NCBI RefSeq assembly: GCF_019933235.1
Contig: NZ_CP082945.1
Span: 496,001-560,000, forward strand
Direction: 5' to 3'
Source: Streptomyces angustmyceticus
GTDB taxonomy: Bacteria > Actinomycetota > Actinomycetes > Streptomycetales > Streptomycetaceae
Length of the DNA: 64,000 bases
The first letter of the stretch is position 1, and every line of letters begins with the position of its first letter. Shown one piece after another: positions 37,115-44,923 of this stretch. A program made the translations under genes and the position numbers. The notes beneath the pieces were generated by a model. That model was given only the letters and a program-made list of their open reading frames with translations, searched no databases and had not been told where the DNA came from.

Positions 37115-38426
37115 CCTGCACAGGAACACGGTCCGAAAGATCAACTGGGAGAGGACTGGGAACAGGTGGCAGCCACATGTTCCCTTCCTCGCCCACGAAG
37201 TTCTCCCACCGCTCCTGCAGCGATTCTGCGATCCGCAGCTCCATCCCCGGTGTCACGTTGGCATACACGCCCTCCACTCCCCCGATCTCGTGCCCCATCC
37301 GCGCCTCGGTCGCAACCCGCGGGTGGCCATCCTCGTCGAGCCACTCTTTGTGGCCGTGCCTCGTGAGATAGATCCGCTTCCCGGTCATCTCAGGCACCGC
37401 AGGGATCTCCGCCCGCGCATACCGCCCTGTGCGCGCCGGGCTCCCATCCCGGATCGGCTGCCAATACGCCTCCTCGAAGTTCGTTCCGAGCAAGGGCCCT
37501 CCGCTGTGCGACCGGAACACCCACTGCGAGTCATGCGAAGCCAGCAGCGCCTTGTGCATCTCATGCAGGAACGGCGGCACCACCAGCGTCCGCCATGAGT
37601 CGTATTTCGGATCCACCAGCGTCCGCTCCCCCTCAACCCACTGGTGCTGGTACTGCACCCGGAGCGCCGGCATTCTCGTATACCGATCCAGGTCTGCCTC
37701 ACGCTTTTCGTCGTGCGGATCAAGCGGGTCTGAGGCTGGCCAGCACGGTGAAGCGAAGCACCGCTGCAGTCCCCACATCTCCTTCGGTCGCATACCGGTG
37801 AACGCTGCGGTCCAGATATAGGTCCAGCCGGTGTAGCCCCACACCTGGTAGGCGTTGACCGCGAGGCGATGGAGTGTGGCCATCTCCTGCGGGCGCTTCT
37901 TCTCGCGCACCTTCTTCTTGTACTTGCCGCGGCCGCGCTGCTCACGCACCACCGGCGAGGTCGTGCGGAGTTGGTAGCGGGTCACCGAATCGTCCATCAT
38001 GGCGCCGAAGATCATGAGGATCTGCTTCACGTACCCGGCCGATAGCTCGCCGCGCTCGGCGGCCGCACGCAGGGCCTTCCTCCATGCTTCGTACTCGAAT
38101 GCGGTGATGTCGCCGACGGCCCGGTTTCCCCAGTAGGGCTCAATCCGTTTGTTGATGACGGCTTTGTAGGACCGCGTTGATGACGGTCGCAGATCCTGCG
38201 CCTCGTACCAGTCCCAGCAGTAGGACTTCATGAGGGTCTTGCTGTCACGATGCTTGATCGCAGTGCCGTGACGCACTTCGTACTCGCGGTCGAGGCCGTA
38301 GTCGCGTGCCGCATCTTCGTCGTCGAAGCCGGACTTCCACTCGTACTTCTTGCGACCGTTCGGCAGGTACTCGCCGGCCCACCACTTGACTCGACACTTG
38401 TTGCCGCGCCACTCGATGTAGGGCAT
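37083..38426 (-). CDS. Phage tyrosine integrase
   Basis: 447 residues from the ATG at 38426. N-terminal arm-binding type domain (MPYIEWRGNKCRVKWW), SAM-like core-binding domain (about 60-160) and catalytic domain (180-400). Catalytic residues: R213 (TGMRPKEMW), R356 (YLTRHGHKEWL), H379 (MGHEIGG) and nucleophile Y388 (GVYANVTP). The usual first box II His (three before R356) is Tyr353. The gene abuts the attachment site in mug, as expected for the enzyme that integrated this prophage. Confidence 0.93.
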   Translation of the reverse strand: MPYIEWRGNKCRVKWWAGEYLPNGRKKYEWKSGFDDEDAARDYGLDREYEVRHGTAIKHRDSKTLMKSYCWDWYEAQDLRPSSTRSYKAVINKRIEPYWGNRAVGDITAFEYEAWRKALRAAAERGELSAGYVKQILMIFGAMMDDSVTRYQLRTTSPVVREQRGRGKYKKKVREKKRPQEMATLHRLAVNAYQVWGYTGWTYIWTAAFTGMRPKEMWGLQRCFASPCWPASDPLDPHDEKREADLDRYTRMPALRVQYQHQWVEGERTLVDPKYDSWRTLVVPPFLHEMHKALLASHDSQWVFRSHSGGPLLGTNFEEAYWQPIRDGSPARTGRYARAEIPAVPEMTGKRIYLTRHGHKEWLDEDGHPRVATEARMGHEIGGVEGVYANVTPGMELRIAESLQERWENFVGEEGNMWLPPVPSPLPVDLSDRVPVQVSARASLGLD

Positions 38427-38600
38427 AGGCACTCCTTGGGGTCTCCCGCGACGGCTCAGCAGGTTCGTTCCCTGTCCGGTCACGCCTGCGTGGCCTGCTA
38501 ATCACGCCCACCTACGGGGCGGTTGCACCGCAACGGGCAGCCGCCCCCTGGTGCTTGATCCTCCCACCGTTCCCCCGACAACGGGTTCATTGCGGCAGAA

Positions 38601-38651
38601 GCCGGCCCCGGGCCACCCACTTGGGAGGTGGGATGGCGGCCCGGGGCCGGC
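38601..38651. terminator. Long hairpin between integrase and GntR genes
   Basis: Perfect 14-base arms GCCGGCCCCGGGCC (38601-38614) and GGCCCGGGGCCGGC (38638-38651); inside them CCCAC/GTGGG extends the stem. It lies in the 351-bp divergent space 38427-38777, which has no gene, and may insulate the two promoters. Confidence 0.7.
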
Positions 38652-38700
38652 GTACATGAGGCGCGGCCCGCCTGAATGCGTGCACGCGCCAGCTATCCGT

Positions 38701-38714
38701 CTTGATATATCAAG
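38701..38714. promoter_or_regulatory. Palindromic operator before the GntR gene
   Basis: CTTGATATATCAAG is a perfect 14-bp palindrome, AT-rich in a GC-rich setting, 64 bp upstream of the GntR start. GntR regulators often bind such sites and repress themselves; this could be the lysogeny switch. Confidence 0.65.
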
Positions 38715-38777
38715 CGGACTCTGTCGTTCCTACCCTTGCGATCACATCAGAAACAAGATCGCTAAGGACGGGTTGCG

Positions 38778-39383
38778 ATGGAGGCTGCGCACCGCCGCGT
38801 CGCAGCCGACCTCGCCGACCAGATCGCCGCTGGCCTTTGGGCCCCCGGCGACCAGCTCCCCTCACGAGCTGCGTTAGCTCGCCACTACGGAGTTCACGAG
38901 CAGACCGTGCGGCTCGCGATGATCCTCCTCCGATCGCGTGGACTCATTGAAGGAGAGCGGCGCAGCCGCCTCTACGTGGCGCATCCTCCCGTCATGCGCG
39001 CCCTCATAGCTCCCGACCGCGACTGGCCGTACCAGGCAGAGCGCATCGCCAGCGGCGCCTGGAAGGCGGGCGAGCAGCTCGCCGACCGGCTCGGCGTTCC
39101 TGTGGGCGCCACACTCAACCACGAGGTGCTGGAGTGCCTCGACCCGGGCGGTAGGTCGGCTCTCATCGTGTGCACCTGGTGGCGCGGACGCCGCCGACCG
39201 CACGCCAGCCATGTTGCCGAAGTTGAGGTCATGCACCTCGACGAGACTCAGGCCCACGCGCTCGGCCTGACGGTCGACAGTCCGGCCTACCGGCTCGTGC
39301 GCACCCGCCTCGACGACGCCAGCAGGCCGGTCGAGACCGCGGACCTGATCCTGCCGATGGACCGCTGGACGATCCGCCTCTAA
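38778..39383 (+). CDS. GntR-family regulator
   Basis: 201 residues. The N-terminal winged helix-turn-helix is VAADLADQIAAGLWAPGDQL, then SRAALARHYGVHEQTVRLAM (residues about 5-70). The C-terminal part (about 90-201) looks like a UTRA-type sensor. Regulators of this kind control excision and transfer in actinomycete integrative elements. It is divergent from the integrase and has a palindromic operator just upstream. Confidence 0.88.
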   Translation: MEAAHRRVAADLADQIAAGLWAPGDQLPSRAALARHYGVHEQTVRLAMILLRSRGLIEGERRSRLYVAHPPVMRALIAPDRDWPYQAERIASGAWKAGEQLADRLGVPVGATLNHEVLECLDPGGRSALIVCTWWRGRRRPHASHVAEVEVMHLDETQAHALGLTVDSPAYRLVRTRLDDASRPVETADLILPMDRWTIRL

Positions 39384-39586
39384 CGCCGGCGCCCCGCTCC
39401 GGGCGCTGTTCCGGGGCGGGGCGGGGAGTGCAGCGCTACCAGCATGAGCGCACACAGTGAATGTGATGCTTCAACTTTACGGTCGGCCACTGACAAACAG
39501 CGGGCCCGCGAGGGGCTACCCGGGATTCGACGCCGACCGGGACGCGGATTGGCCTGGGCTTGCCCCGGGATTCTAGAATCGAACTC

Positions 39587-39913
39587 ATGAGCGAGTTGCC
39601 GCCGGACCTACCCCGCCTCCGCACACTGGAGACCTGGCTGCAGCTCACCCTCGAGCAGGTGCGGCAGCACATCGTCATCGCCGAGCAGCAGGAGGCCCAG
39701 CAGCAGCGGGCCGTCCCGCCCCCGCCGCCGGACTGGGTGGTGCAGCTCGGCGTCGGCCACGACGCGCATCCCGTCGCAGTACACGTCGGCGGCTGCGGGA
39801 CTGCTGGCAAGCGCGCCCGCCCCATCAGCCGCCAGGAGGCGATCCGCGCGCTCACCGAGGGCGTCGAGGCGTGCGGCCTCTGCCGGCCCGACAGCGAGCT
39901 CGGCATCCTTTGA
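39587..39913 (+). CDS. DUF6233 family protein
   Basis: 108 residues from ATG 39587. Recognisable pattern of the Streptomyces DUF6233 family: MSELPPDLPRLRTLETWL, a Gln/Glu-rich helix, PPPPDWVVQLG, 'VAVHVGGCGTAGKRARPISR' and a C-terminal CGLCRPDSELGIL. The single CxxC and the separate Cys suggest metal binding. Such genes are frequent in phages and integrative elements of the genus; function unknown. Confidence 0.8.
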   Translation: MSELPPDLPRLRTLETWLQLTLEQVRQHIVIAEQQEAQQQRAVPPPPPDWVVQLGVGHDAHPVAVHVGGCGTAGKRARPISRQEAIRALTEGVEACGLCRPDSELGIL

Positions 39914-39949
39914 CCTGCAGACCGCGGCCCGGCGACGCACCCTAGAGGG

Positions 39950-40165
39950 ATGCGGGACCACGCACCGATCGTCGTCCACCAGCTGTCCGCCACCGGCGGT
40001 CGGCGCGTCACCGCGCGCGGCCAGATCCTCGGGCTCGCCTACAGCGACGACGACGTGATCGAGTTCCTGCGCCGAGCCGGACTGCCCGCGGCCGAAGAGC
40101 TCCTCGACGACGACGCGTGGGTCGAATGGCGCGGCGGCCACCCGCACGACTGGGGTGACACGTGA
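39950..40165 (+). CDS. Small hypothetical phage protein
   Basis: 71 residues, acidic (DDDVIEFLRRAGLPAAEELL, then DDDAWVEWRGGHPHDWGDT). It follows the DUF6233 gene and ends just before a terminator, so the two probably form one transcript. Family not recognised. Confidence 0.6.
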   Translation: MRDHAPIVVHQLSATGGRRVTARGQILGLAYSDDDVIEFLRRAGLPAAEELLDDDAWVEWRGGHPHDWGDT

Positions 40166-40174
40166 CAGCGAAAC

Positions 40175-40194
40175 GCCCCTCCCGAAGGAGGGGC
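40175..40194 (+). terminator. Terminator GCCCCTCC-CGAA-GGAGGGGC
   Basis: Eight-base perfect stem with a CGAA tetraloop, 10 bp after the stop at 40165. It ends the 39587-40165 unit. Confidence 0.85.
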
Positions 40195-40269
40195 ATCTGC
40201 GCGGGCCCCGGGGGCCTTGGCCGTCAACGTCCCCTGGACGCTGGGCATCGGCGTGCACGGCCTGCTGTA

Positions 40270-40304
40270 GCTGCTGCACCTGGACAACGGACAGGTGCAG
40301 CAGC
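40270..40304. repeat. 13-base inverted repeat in a gene-free spacer
   Basis: Arms GCTGCTGCACCTG (40270-40282) and CAGGTGCAGCAGC (40292-40304) with a 9-base loop. It lies between two terminators and has no gene over it. Confidence 0.7.
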
Positions 40305-40338
40305 AGCTCCAGTGTTCCACGGGGTGCAGTAAACGGGC

Positions 40339-40366
40339 CCCGCCGCGACGGGGGATGCGCGGCGGG
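40339..40366 (-). terminator. Terminator after the lipoprotein gene
   Basis: Arms CCCGCCGCG (40339-40347) and CGCGGCGGG (40358-40366). It lies 64 bp past the stop of the minus-strand lipoprotein gene. Confidence 0.7.
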
Positions 40367-40429
40367 ACCCAAGAACAGTGTGGCAGGCGGTGGCGACGGT
40401 TTGCGGCAATCAGGCAGAGCGTCGCACGC

Positions 40430-40708
40430 TCAGTTCCCGTCCTCGGTAAGGCTGTCGAGCATCTTCTGCTTGTCGAATTTCCCGTCCTCGTCGGTCCAAC
40501 CCAAGCCGTCGATGGCAACGCTCGCCACAAGGGCCGTGTAGTCCTTGCGCTTGAGGCCCTCACACTCCGACGGCTTGGCCTTGTCGCCGTCTGGGCGCGC
40601 CTTCAACGCGGCGAGACAGTCGGTGGCCATCTCGTCATAACTCTGCGAGCAGCCGGCGGTGAGCCCGGCCAGCAGGATGACGCCAACAACAGCGGCACGG
40701 ATACGCAT
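40430..40708 (-). CDS. Small lipoprotein
   Basis: 92 residues. Signal peptide II: MRIRAAVVGVILLAGLTAGC, with lipobox LTAGC and the acylated Cys at residue 20. The mature part is charged and helical (YDEMATDCLAALKARPDGDK) with two further Cys. Lysogeny genes encoding surface lipoproteins sometimes block superinfection, which is one possible role here. Confidence 0.8.
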   Translation of the reverse strand: MRIRAAVVGVILLAGLTAGCSQSYDEMATDCLAALKARPDGDKAKPSECEGLKRKDYTALVASVAIDGLGWTDEDGKFDKQKMLDSLTEDGN

Positions 40709-40779
40709 GAATCCCCCAAGGGCTGGTGTGGGGCGACATCATCCCGCGCCGGCCACCGCCGCGGGGGCAGAACAGCGAA

Positions 40780-40805
40780 GCGCCCCGCCGGCGAGGGCGG
40801 GGCGC
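40780..40805 (-). terminator. Terminator between the Cys-rich gene and the lipoprotein gene
   Basis: Perfect arms GCGCCCCGCC (40780-40789) and GGCGGGGCGC (40796-40805), 6-nt loop, preceded by CGAA. It ends the leftward recombinase operon. Confidence 0.85.
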
Positions 40806-40927
40806 AGGAGCCGGTGCAACACCTTGGGGAGGTAGCGCCCGACACCCACAGCATGGACCTCGGTGCGCCTCGAGGGGAAGGGGGCGGACGCGGATCATCC
40901 GGAACGCAGGTAGCGCATAACGTTCCC

Positions 40928-41344
40928 TTATGCGCTGACTCCCCGCTGCACCCGGTAGTGCCGGACCTTGCGTCCGACGTCTACCAAGGTGGTATCGCCG
41001 ACGAGCAACCAATCTCGCCAGTAGGCAGCGCCCCCATGGTTCTCGCCCGCACAGGCGCAAGTGCAGTCGTCGCCCTGGGCGCGCTCGCAGTTGGTATCAC
41101 ATCGCTCCGTGGTCGAGAACTCAAGATAGACGTCGACATCACCGAACCGCTCCGCCAGAGCGGTGGTGATGGCAGCCAGGTGCGGTCTGGCTATCTCCCA
41201 CCGCCGGGCTTCCCTGTTCCAGTCCGGGCGGATCCGATCCCCCAGCTCGTCCAGGAGCCAGCGCCGGTTCGATCCTCCCTCGAAGGGCATCCAGACCCAG
41301 AGGCGTGTCTCGTCGTAGTTCCGGCGAATCCATGGCCTGCTCAC
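40928..41344 (-). CDS. Cys/His-rich phage protein, third gene of the recombinase operon
   Basis: 138 residues from GTG 41344, which overlaps the stop of the endonuclease gene (GTGA). The N-terminal half is WRWLLDELGDRIRPDWNREA-like, basic and aromatic. Near residues 100-118 lies CDTNCERAQGDDCTCACAGE, then NHGG, a dense Cys/His cluster fit to hold zinc. Such proteins are found in Streptomyces mobile elements without known function. Confidence 0.7.
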   Translation of the reverse strand: MSRPWIRRNYDETRLWVWMPFEGGSNRRWLLDELGDRIRPDWNREARRWEIARPHLAAITTALAERFGDVDVYLEFSTTERCDTNCERAQGDDCTCACAGENHGGAAYWRDWLLVGDTTLVDVGRKVRHYRVQRGVSA

Positions 41345-41988
41345 AGCCCAATGCCCTCCGATGCAGCGTCGGTCCACCGCTCCTGCTTAGTTTCCGCAGT
41401 TCGCGGAGGGGCGTAGTCGTTGATGAACGGATCCCAGTACCGGATGCGAAGCCCCAGCAGGCTAGTCGGATGCCGCCGGCGGTATCGCCCGAACAAGGTG
41501 TTGCTGTCTTGGTAGACGCCTTCCTGGGTGTTGCATCCGCGGCACAGGTATCCACGCGTCAGGCCGGTGAAGTGGTCGTGATCCTCCACCAGCTCGCGGC
41601 GATGCCCGCAGATGGCACACCGGCCGTCCTGCCAGTGCCTGAGTATCGCGCTGGCCCGAGACTCCGGATTCCCCATGATCATGGCGAGTGCCGTCTCTGA
41701 CAGTTGGTCGTTGATGTCTCCTCCTTGCGGGTACGTCCAGTTGTCCCAGTCGTCCGGGACGGGCCATCCCCAGCAGATCGGATCGGCAGCTAGGTACGCC
41801 TGCCATGCTTCTTCGTCTGCTCGCTTGCGAGCGTCTTGGGCTTCTTGGAAGGGCTGGCTCATGTGGCTCCAGCAGCCGTCGGCGTACTGGAAGTCAAAGC
41901 CCACCATCCAGGAGTGGAGGCTCCGCGTGCACGGTCTCCCCTTCTTGGTGGGCTTGCCGCAGATGTAGTCCCTGGCGTGCGAGGTCAC
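41341..41988 (-). CDS. Endonuclease VII-like HNH nuclease
   Basis: 215 residues from GTG 41988 with AAAGGG upstream, overlapping the recombinase stop (GTGA). Residues 124-153 (CAICGHRRELVEDHDHFTG, then LTRGYLCRGCN) are the recombination endonuclease VII motif: zinc Cys C124, C127, C149 and C152 around the catalytic DHDH (136-139) and N153. An N-terminal C10/C20 pair (YICGKPTKKGRPCTR) may form a second zinc site. Endonuclease VII resolves branched phage DNA. Confidence 0.85.
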   Translation of the reverse strand: MTSHARDYICGKPTKKGRPCTRSLHSWMVGFDFQYADGCWSHMSQPFQEAQDARKRADEEAWQAYLAADPICWGWPVPDDWDNWTYPQGGDINDQLSETALAMIMGNPESRASAILRHWQDGRCAICGHRRELVEDHDHFTGLTRGYLCRGCNTQEGVYQDSNTLFGRYRRRHPTSLLGLRIRYWDPFINDYAPPRTAETKQERWTDAASEGIGL

Positions 41989-43067
41989 GAGTTTCCCTTT
42001 TGTGGTCGACGAAGGCCCGCTGCTGCGTTGTCGTCCCATTCATCGGCGAGCTGCATGTAGCCGAGCATCGCTTTGCTGCCGGGCGCCCAGCCGCCCTGCT
42101 TGGCGATGTTGACAGGGTCCTTGCCGTTCTTCCTGCCTTCGGTTGCGAGTCCGGAGCGCAGGGAGTGCCCAGTCCAGCGGATGGGGATGCCTGAACGGCT
42201 GGCGACACGGGCGACGGCGGCTGTGACGGAGTCGGGGCTCATTGCGTCACCGATGTGGCCCCACCGGTCGATACGGGGGAAGGCCGCCGCTCGCGGTTCC
42301 GTGCACGCGTAGGCGTCGCGCCAGCGTTCCCAGGCTCGGGCTGCGCAGATCTCCGGTTCGTCATTGTTGTAGGGGATGGCGACCGTGCGGACGGAGCGGG
42401 CGGTCTTGCCGGTGACCACGGCGACCTTTATGCCGCGGGCGTGCGTGGTGATGTCGGCGAGGAGTAGCGCGGAGACCTCTGAGGCGCGGGACGCGAAGTG
42501 GAAGCCGACGAGGATGAGGGCAAGGTCGCGCCGGCCGGTGAGGGTGTCGTCGCATGCGGCTGCGACGCGGTGGAGGTTGTCGAGGTCGGCGGCCGGCGCT
42601 TTGCCTCGACCGCGCCGTTCTTTCGCCTTCGCGAGCTGGGTGGCGATGGCTTCGAGTCGAGCGCGTGCTTCGGAGTGGATGTCCTTGCCTACTGGGTGGC
42701 CGCGTTCTCGTAGTCCGACGATGGCTGCTGTCAGGTGGGAGTGGGCTGAGGTAGGGGCGTAGCCAAGGGTGCCACCGGGGCCGGGGCTGGTTCGCCCTCG
42801 GTCGAGCATCCAGGCGGTGAAGGCAACGAGGGCGCCACGGCTGCCTTCAGTCTCGGGGAGTCCCTGCTCGGCGCAGAATCGGCGCCACACCTTCCAGCCC
42901 TTGGCGTAGGTCTCGGTGGTGTTGGGTGGGATGGTCGCCTCTTTGATGGCGTCAGCGAAGTCTTCAGCCGCTGCCAGGCGTTCAGCGGCCTCTTCGCCAT
43001 GGCGGGCCGCCCATGCGTTGCGGATCTCTACGGGGACTCGGCTGATCCTTTCAACTGATCTATCCAC
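41985..43067 (-). CDS. Second tyrosine recombinase
   Basis: 360 residues from GTG 43067 with AAGGAG four bases before; the frame extends back to 43145 without support. SAM-like N-terminal domain (about 45-150) and catalytic domain with R194 (FASRASEVSAL), H301-x2-R304 (TGHSLRSGLATE), W327 (GGWAPGSK) and Y337 (MLGYMQ). All catalytic positions are present. It is not next to an attachment site and heads an operon with the endonuclease VII-like gene. It could be a host-range, dimer-resolution or inversion enzyme, or the relic of a nested element. Confidence 0.9.
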   Translation of the reverse strand: MDRSVERISRVPVEIRNAWAARHGEEAAERLAAAEDFADAIKEATIPPNTTETYAKGWKVWRRFCAEQGLPETEGSRGALVAFTAWMLDRGRTSPGPGGTLGYAPTSAHSHLTAAIVGLRERGHPVGKDIHSEARARLEAIATQLAKAKERRGRGKAPAADLDNLHRVAAACDDTLTGRRDLALILVGFHFASRASEVSALLLADITTHARGIKVAVVTGKTARSVRTVAIPYNNDEPEICAARAWERWRDAYACTEPRAAAFPRIDRWGHIGDAMSPDSVTAAVARVASRSGIPIRWTGHSLRSGLATEGRKNGKDPVNIAKQGGWAPGSKAMLGYMQLADEWDDNAAAGLRRPQKGNS

Positions 43068-43120
43068 TGGTCTCCTTGATGCCTCATCGGGCCCGTTTTG
43101 TCGCCCAGGATATGAAGAGT

Positions 43121-43136
43121 GTATCCCGAGTGATAC
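43121..43136. promoter_or_regulatory. Inverted repeat GTATC-N6-GATAC before the recombinase operon
   Basis: Short arms GTATC (43121-43125) and GATAC (43132-43136) lie about 55 bp before the recombinase start in the divergent space 43068-43305, an AT-richer zone that also drives the rightward small-gene cassette. Confidence 0.4.
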
Positions 43137-43305
43137 GAACCGCACTACAGAATGATGCGCGATCGATCAGCACGTACATTCGATGCCGCCGACACTCAAC
43201 TCCCTCTAGGTAAACGAGCATTGAGGCTAGACAGACGAGCGGCCCCGCGCTACCTTCATCTCGCCAATGCGGCATCTAACCCACGTCTAATGAAAGGAGC
43301 GCGCG

Positions 43306-43728
43306 TTGCGCATCGTCGTCACCGTCGAGGACCCCGAACCCGGCTTCCTCAACAAGTTCACAGCTCTGCTCGCCGAGCACGGCGCCAAGGTCGAACTCGA
43401 CACCACGTGGACCGTAGAACGGGCCACCCGCTACTACCGCGAACTCCCCCCACGGGCCCAGGACATCGTCCGCCTCGCCGCCATTCAGGACGGACTGGTG
43501 AAGGCCGACGAGCTCCGCAAGGATGGCGACGGCAGCCTCCGTGGCCACAGTGGCGCCCTCAAGCGCACCCTCGAACGAGGCGTCCGCAACGGCTGGTGGC
43601 CCGAGGGTATGAAGCCGCCGATCGAACCCCAGGGGCCCGGCTTCGGCAAGGTCCAGGGCTACCTCATGCCGCTCGAACTCGTGGACATCTTCTCCGCCGC
43701 CACCGACAAGACCGAGAAGAGGAACTGA
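43306..43728 (+). CDS. Hypothetical phage protein, first gene of the small-ORF cassette
   Basis: 140 residues from TTG 43306, six bases after AAGGAG. MRIVVTVEDPEPGFLNKFTA, then LLAEHGAKVELDTTWTVERA at the N-terminus looks like a small alpha/beta domain; the middle (ELPPRAQDIVRLAAIQDGLV, then LRGHSGALKRTLERGVRNGW) is helical and could bind nucleic acid. The family is not recognised. It begins a rightward series of five short genes. Confidence 0.75.
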   Translation: MRIVVTVEDPEPGFLNKFTALLAEHGAKVELDTTWTVERATRYYRELPPRAQDIVRLAAIQDGLVKADELRKDGDGSLRGHSGALKRTLERGVRNGWWPEGMKPPIEPQGPGFGKVQGYLMPLELVDIFSAATDKTEKRN

Positions 43729-43730
43729 CC

Positions 43731-43895
43731 ATGCAGCTCACGGACATCAAGAAGGACGGCACCACGACCGTCGAGTTCACCGACGCGGAGGCGCACGCCA
43801 TCCGTGACGCGCTCGCCGCCACCAGCGGCGGCGACAGTGCGGCCTGGACGCTCCAGCGGCTCCTGTCCCACGCCCACGGCGACACTGAGAAGTGA
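43731..43895 (+). CDS. 54-residue hypothetical protein
   Basis: ATG 43731, two bases after the previous stop. MQLTDIKKDGTTTVEFTDAE, then AHAIRDALAATSGG: a strand-helix arrangement, acidic. Ends DTEK at a TGA followed by GGAG, the repeated junction of this cassette. Confidence 0.7.
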   Translation: MQLTDIKKDGTTTVEFTDAEAHAIRDALAATSGGDSAAWTLQRLLSHAHGDTEK

Positions 43896-43906
43896 GGAGT
43901 ACGGCC

Positions 43907-44098
43907 ATGAGCAGCCCGCGAGGAACCGTCGCCCGAGTAGCGGAAATCGACCTGATGAGCCCTGCTGATCTGGCCGAGCTCACCGCAGCGGTCGACCGTG
44001 GAGACGCAGAGACCATCCGCAGCATCGGCCACCACTGGTCCGGGTTGATCGCCCTGGACATCTTCAGCGTCGCCGACGCCATCGACCCCGAGAAGTGA
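43907..44098 (+). CDS. 63-residue hypothetical protein
   Basis: ATG 43907 with GAGGAG directly after the previous stop. Reads VAEIDLMSPADLAELTAAVD, then IRSIGHHWSGLIALDIFSVA; helical. Ends DPEK at the same junction type. Family unknown. Confidence 0.7.
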   Translation: MSSPRGTVARVAEIDLMSPADLAELTAAVDRGDAETIRSIGHHWSGLIALDIFSVADAIDPEK

Positions 44099-44108
44099 GG
44101 ACACGACC

Positions 44109-44348
44109 ATGAGCACGCCCGCCGAACTGCGCGCCCGCGCCACCGAGCTGGAGGACCGAGTGTCTCCGGCAACCGCCGGGCCCCGTACCGACGACGAGCG
44201 CATGTGGCTGGAGAAGGCCGCCGCGCTCCGGGCCGAAGCTGACCGGCTGGAGAGCGACGCCGAGAACGCGGCGAAGGCCGTAGGTCAGGGGCTCGGGAAC
44301 CTCTTCCTCAGGCCCGGCCCACCTGCCGACAGCGCCCCCGAGAAGTGA
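44109..44348 (+). CDS. 79-residue coiled-coil-like protein
   Basis: ATG 44109. Heptad-like helix ELRARATELEDRVSPAT, then EKAAALRAEADRLESDAENA. Pro/Gly-rich end APEK. Same junction before and after it. Confidence 0.7.
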   Translation: MSTPAELRARATELEDRVSPATAGPRTDDERMWLEKAAALRAEADRLESDAENAAKAVGQGLGNLFLRPGPPADSAPEK

Positions 44349-44359
44349 GGAGCACAGGC

Positions 44360-44563
44360 GTGAGTAATTCCCCTGCAACGTGCCGCTGCGGCTGCGGCGA
44401 GACTCCCTCCCCCGGCAGCGAATGGCCGCCCGGCGGGCACGACCACCGTGCCGTCCACCAACGCATCGCCCGCATCGGCTCCACGGTCGAGTTCTGCGAC
44501 TGGTTCGATCAGCAGGTGCCACCCGCCGCCCCCAGCTCCAGCGACCAGCCCCGCGAAAAGTGA
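44360..44563 (+). CDS. 67-residue Cys/His-rich small protein
   Basis: GTG 44360 with GAGGAG near the previous stop. SNSPATCRCGCGETPSPGSE, then WPPGGHDHRAVHQRIARIG: the pattern CxCGC...GHDxxAVHQR could be a zinc-binding treble, found in many small Streptomyces phage proteins. The last gene of the cassette; a strong terminator follows 20 bp later. Confidence 0.7.
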   Translation: MSNSPATCRCGCGETPSPGSEWPPGGHDHRAVHQRIARIGSTVEFCDWFDQQVPPAAPSSSDQPREK

Positions 44564-44582
44564 CCGCCTGACCCTGCACAGA

Positions 44583-44619
44583 CCGACGCCCCGCCTGAGG
44601 AAAGCAGGCGGGGCGTCGG
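44583..44619 (+). terminator. Terminator ending the small-ORF cassette
   Basis: Perfect 14-base arms CCGACGCCCCGCCT (44583-44596) and AGGCGGGGCGTCGG (44606-44619), 9-nt loop. Placed between convergent genes, it can serve both. Confidence 0.9.
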
Positions 44620-44647
44620 CATGTGAGGCTACACGCCTCGGGTCGGC

Positions 44648-44923
44648 CTACTTGAACCAGTACCGGACGCCGTGGTGACGGGAGCAGGTGCCGGAGAAGT
44701 GCTTCGAGCGGGACCAGGTGCCGTCCTTGCACTTGGCCATGACGCCGGCCGGGTGCTTGATGTGGGTGCCGCAGACGCCGGTGGTGTGCCGTGCGCAGTG
44801 GACGGTGGCGGCTTGTGCGGTGCCGGCGCTGATGGTGATGGGCGCGATGACCGCGGCGGCCAGTGTGGCGGCGGCGATGGCGCTGCGGATGCGGCGGGCC
44901 GGACGCGCGAGTGTGCTGGTCAA
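44648..44923 (-). CDS. Secreted DUF3761-like protein
   Basis: 91 residues from TTG 44923, five bases after GGGGGAC; the open frame upstream to 44992 has no site. A signal peptide (RRIRSAIAAATLAAAVIAPI, ending AQAAT) precedes a compact domain with CARHTTGVCGTHIKHPAGV and CKDGTWSRSKHFSGTCSRHH, the DUF3761 pattern of paired Cys. Function unknown; likely expressed from the prophage in lysogens. Confidence 0.8.
   Translation of the reverse strand: MTSTLARPARRIRSAIAAATLAAAVIAPITISAGTAQAATVHCARHTTGVCGTHIKHPAGVMAKCKDGTWSRSKHFSGTCSRHHGVRYWFK

Noticed and set aside
40182..40372. Minus-strand frame with LELLLHLSVVQVQQLQQAVH
   Set aside because: Looks protein-like only because it crosses the CTG/CAG inverted repeat; it has no start with a ribosome-binding site and continues through the neighbouring terminator.
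43152..43730. N-terminal extension of the 54-residue protein over the first cassette gene
   Set aside because: It is the alternative frame of the 140-codon gene; the ATG at 43731 is two bases after that stop, in the cassette pattern.
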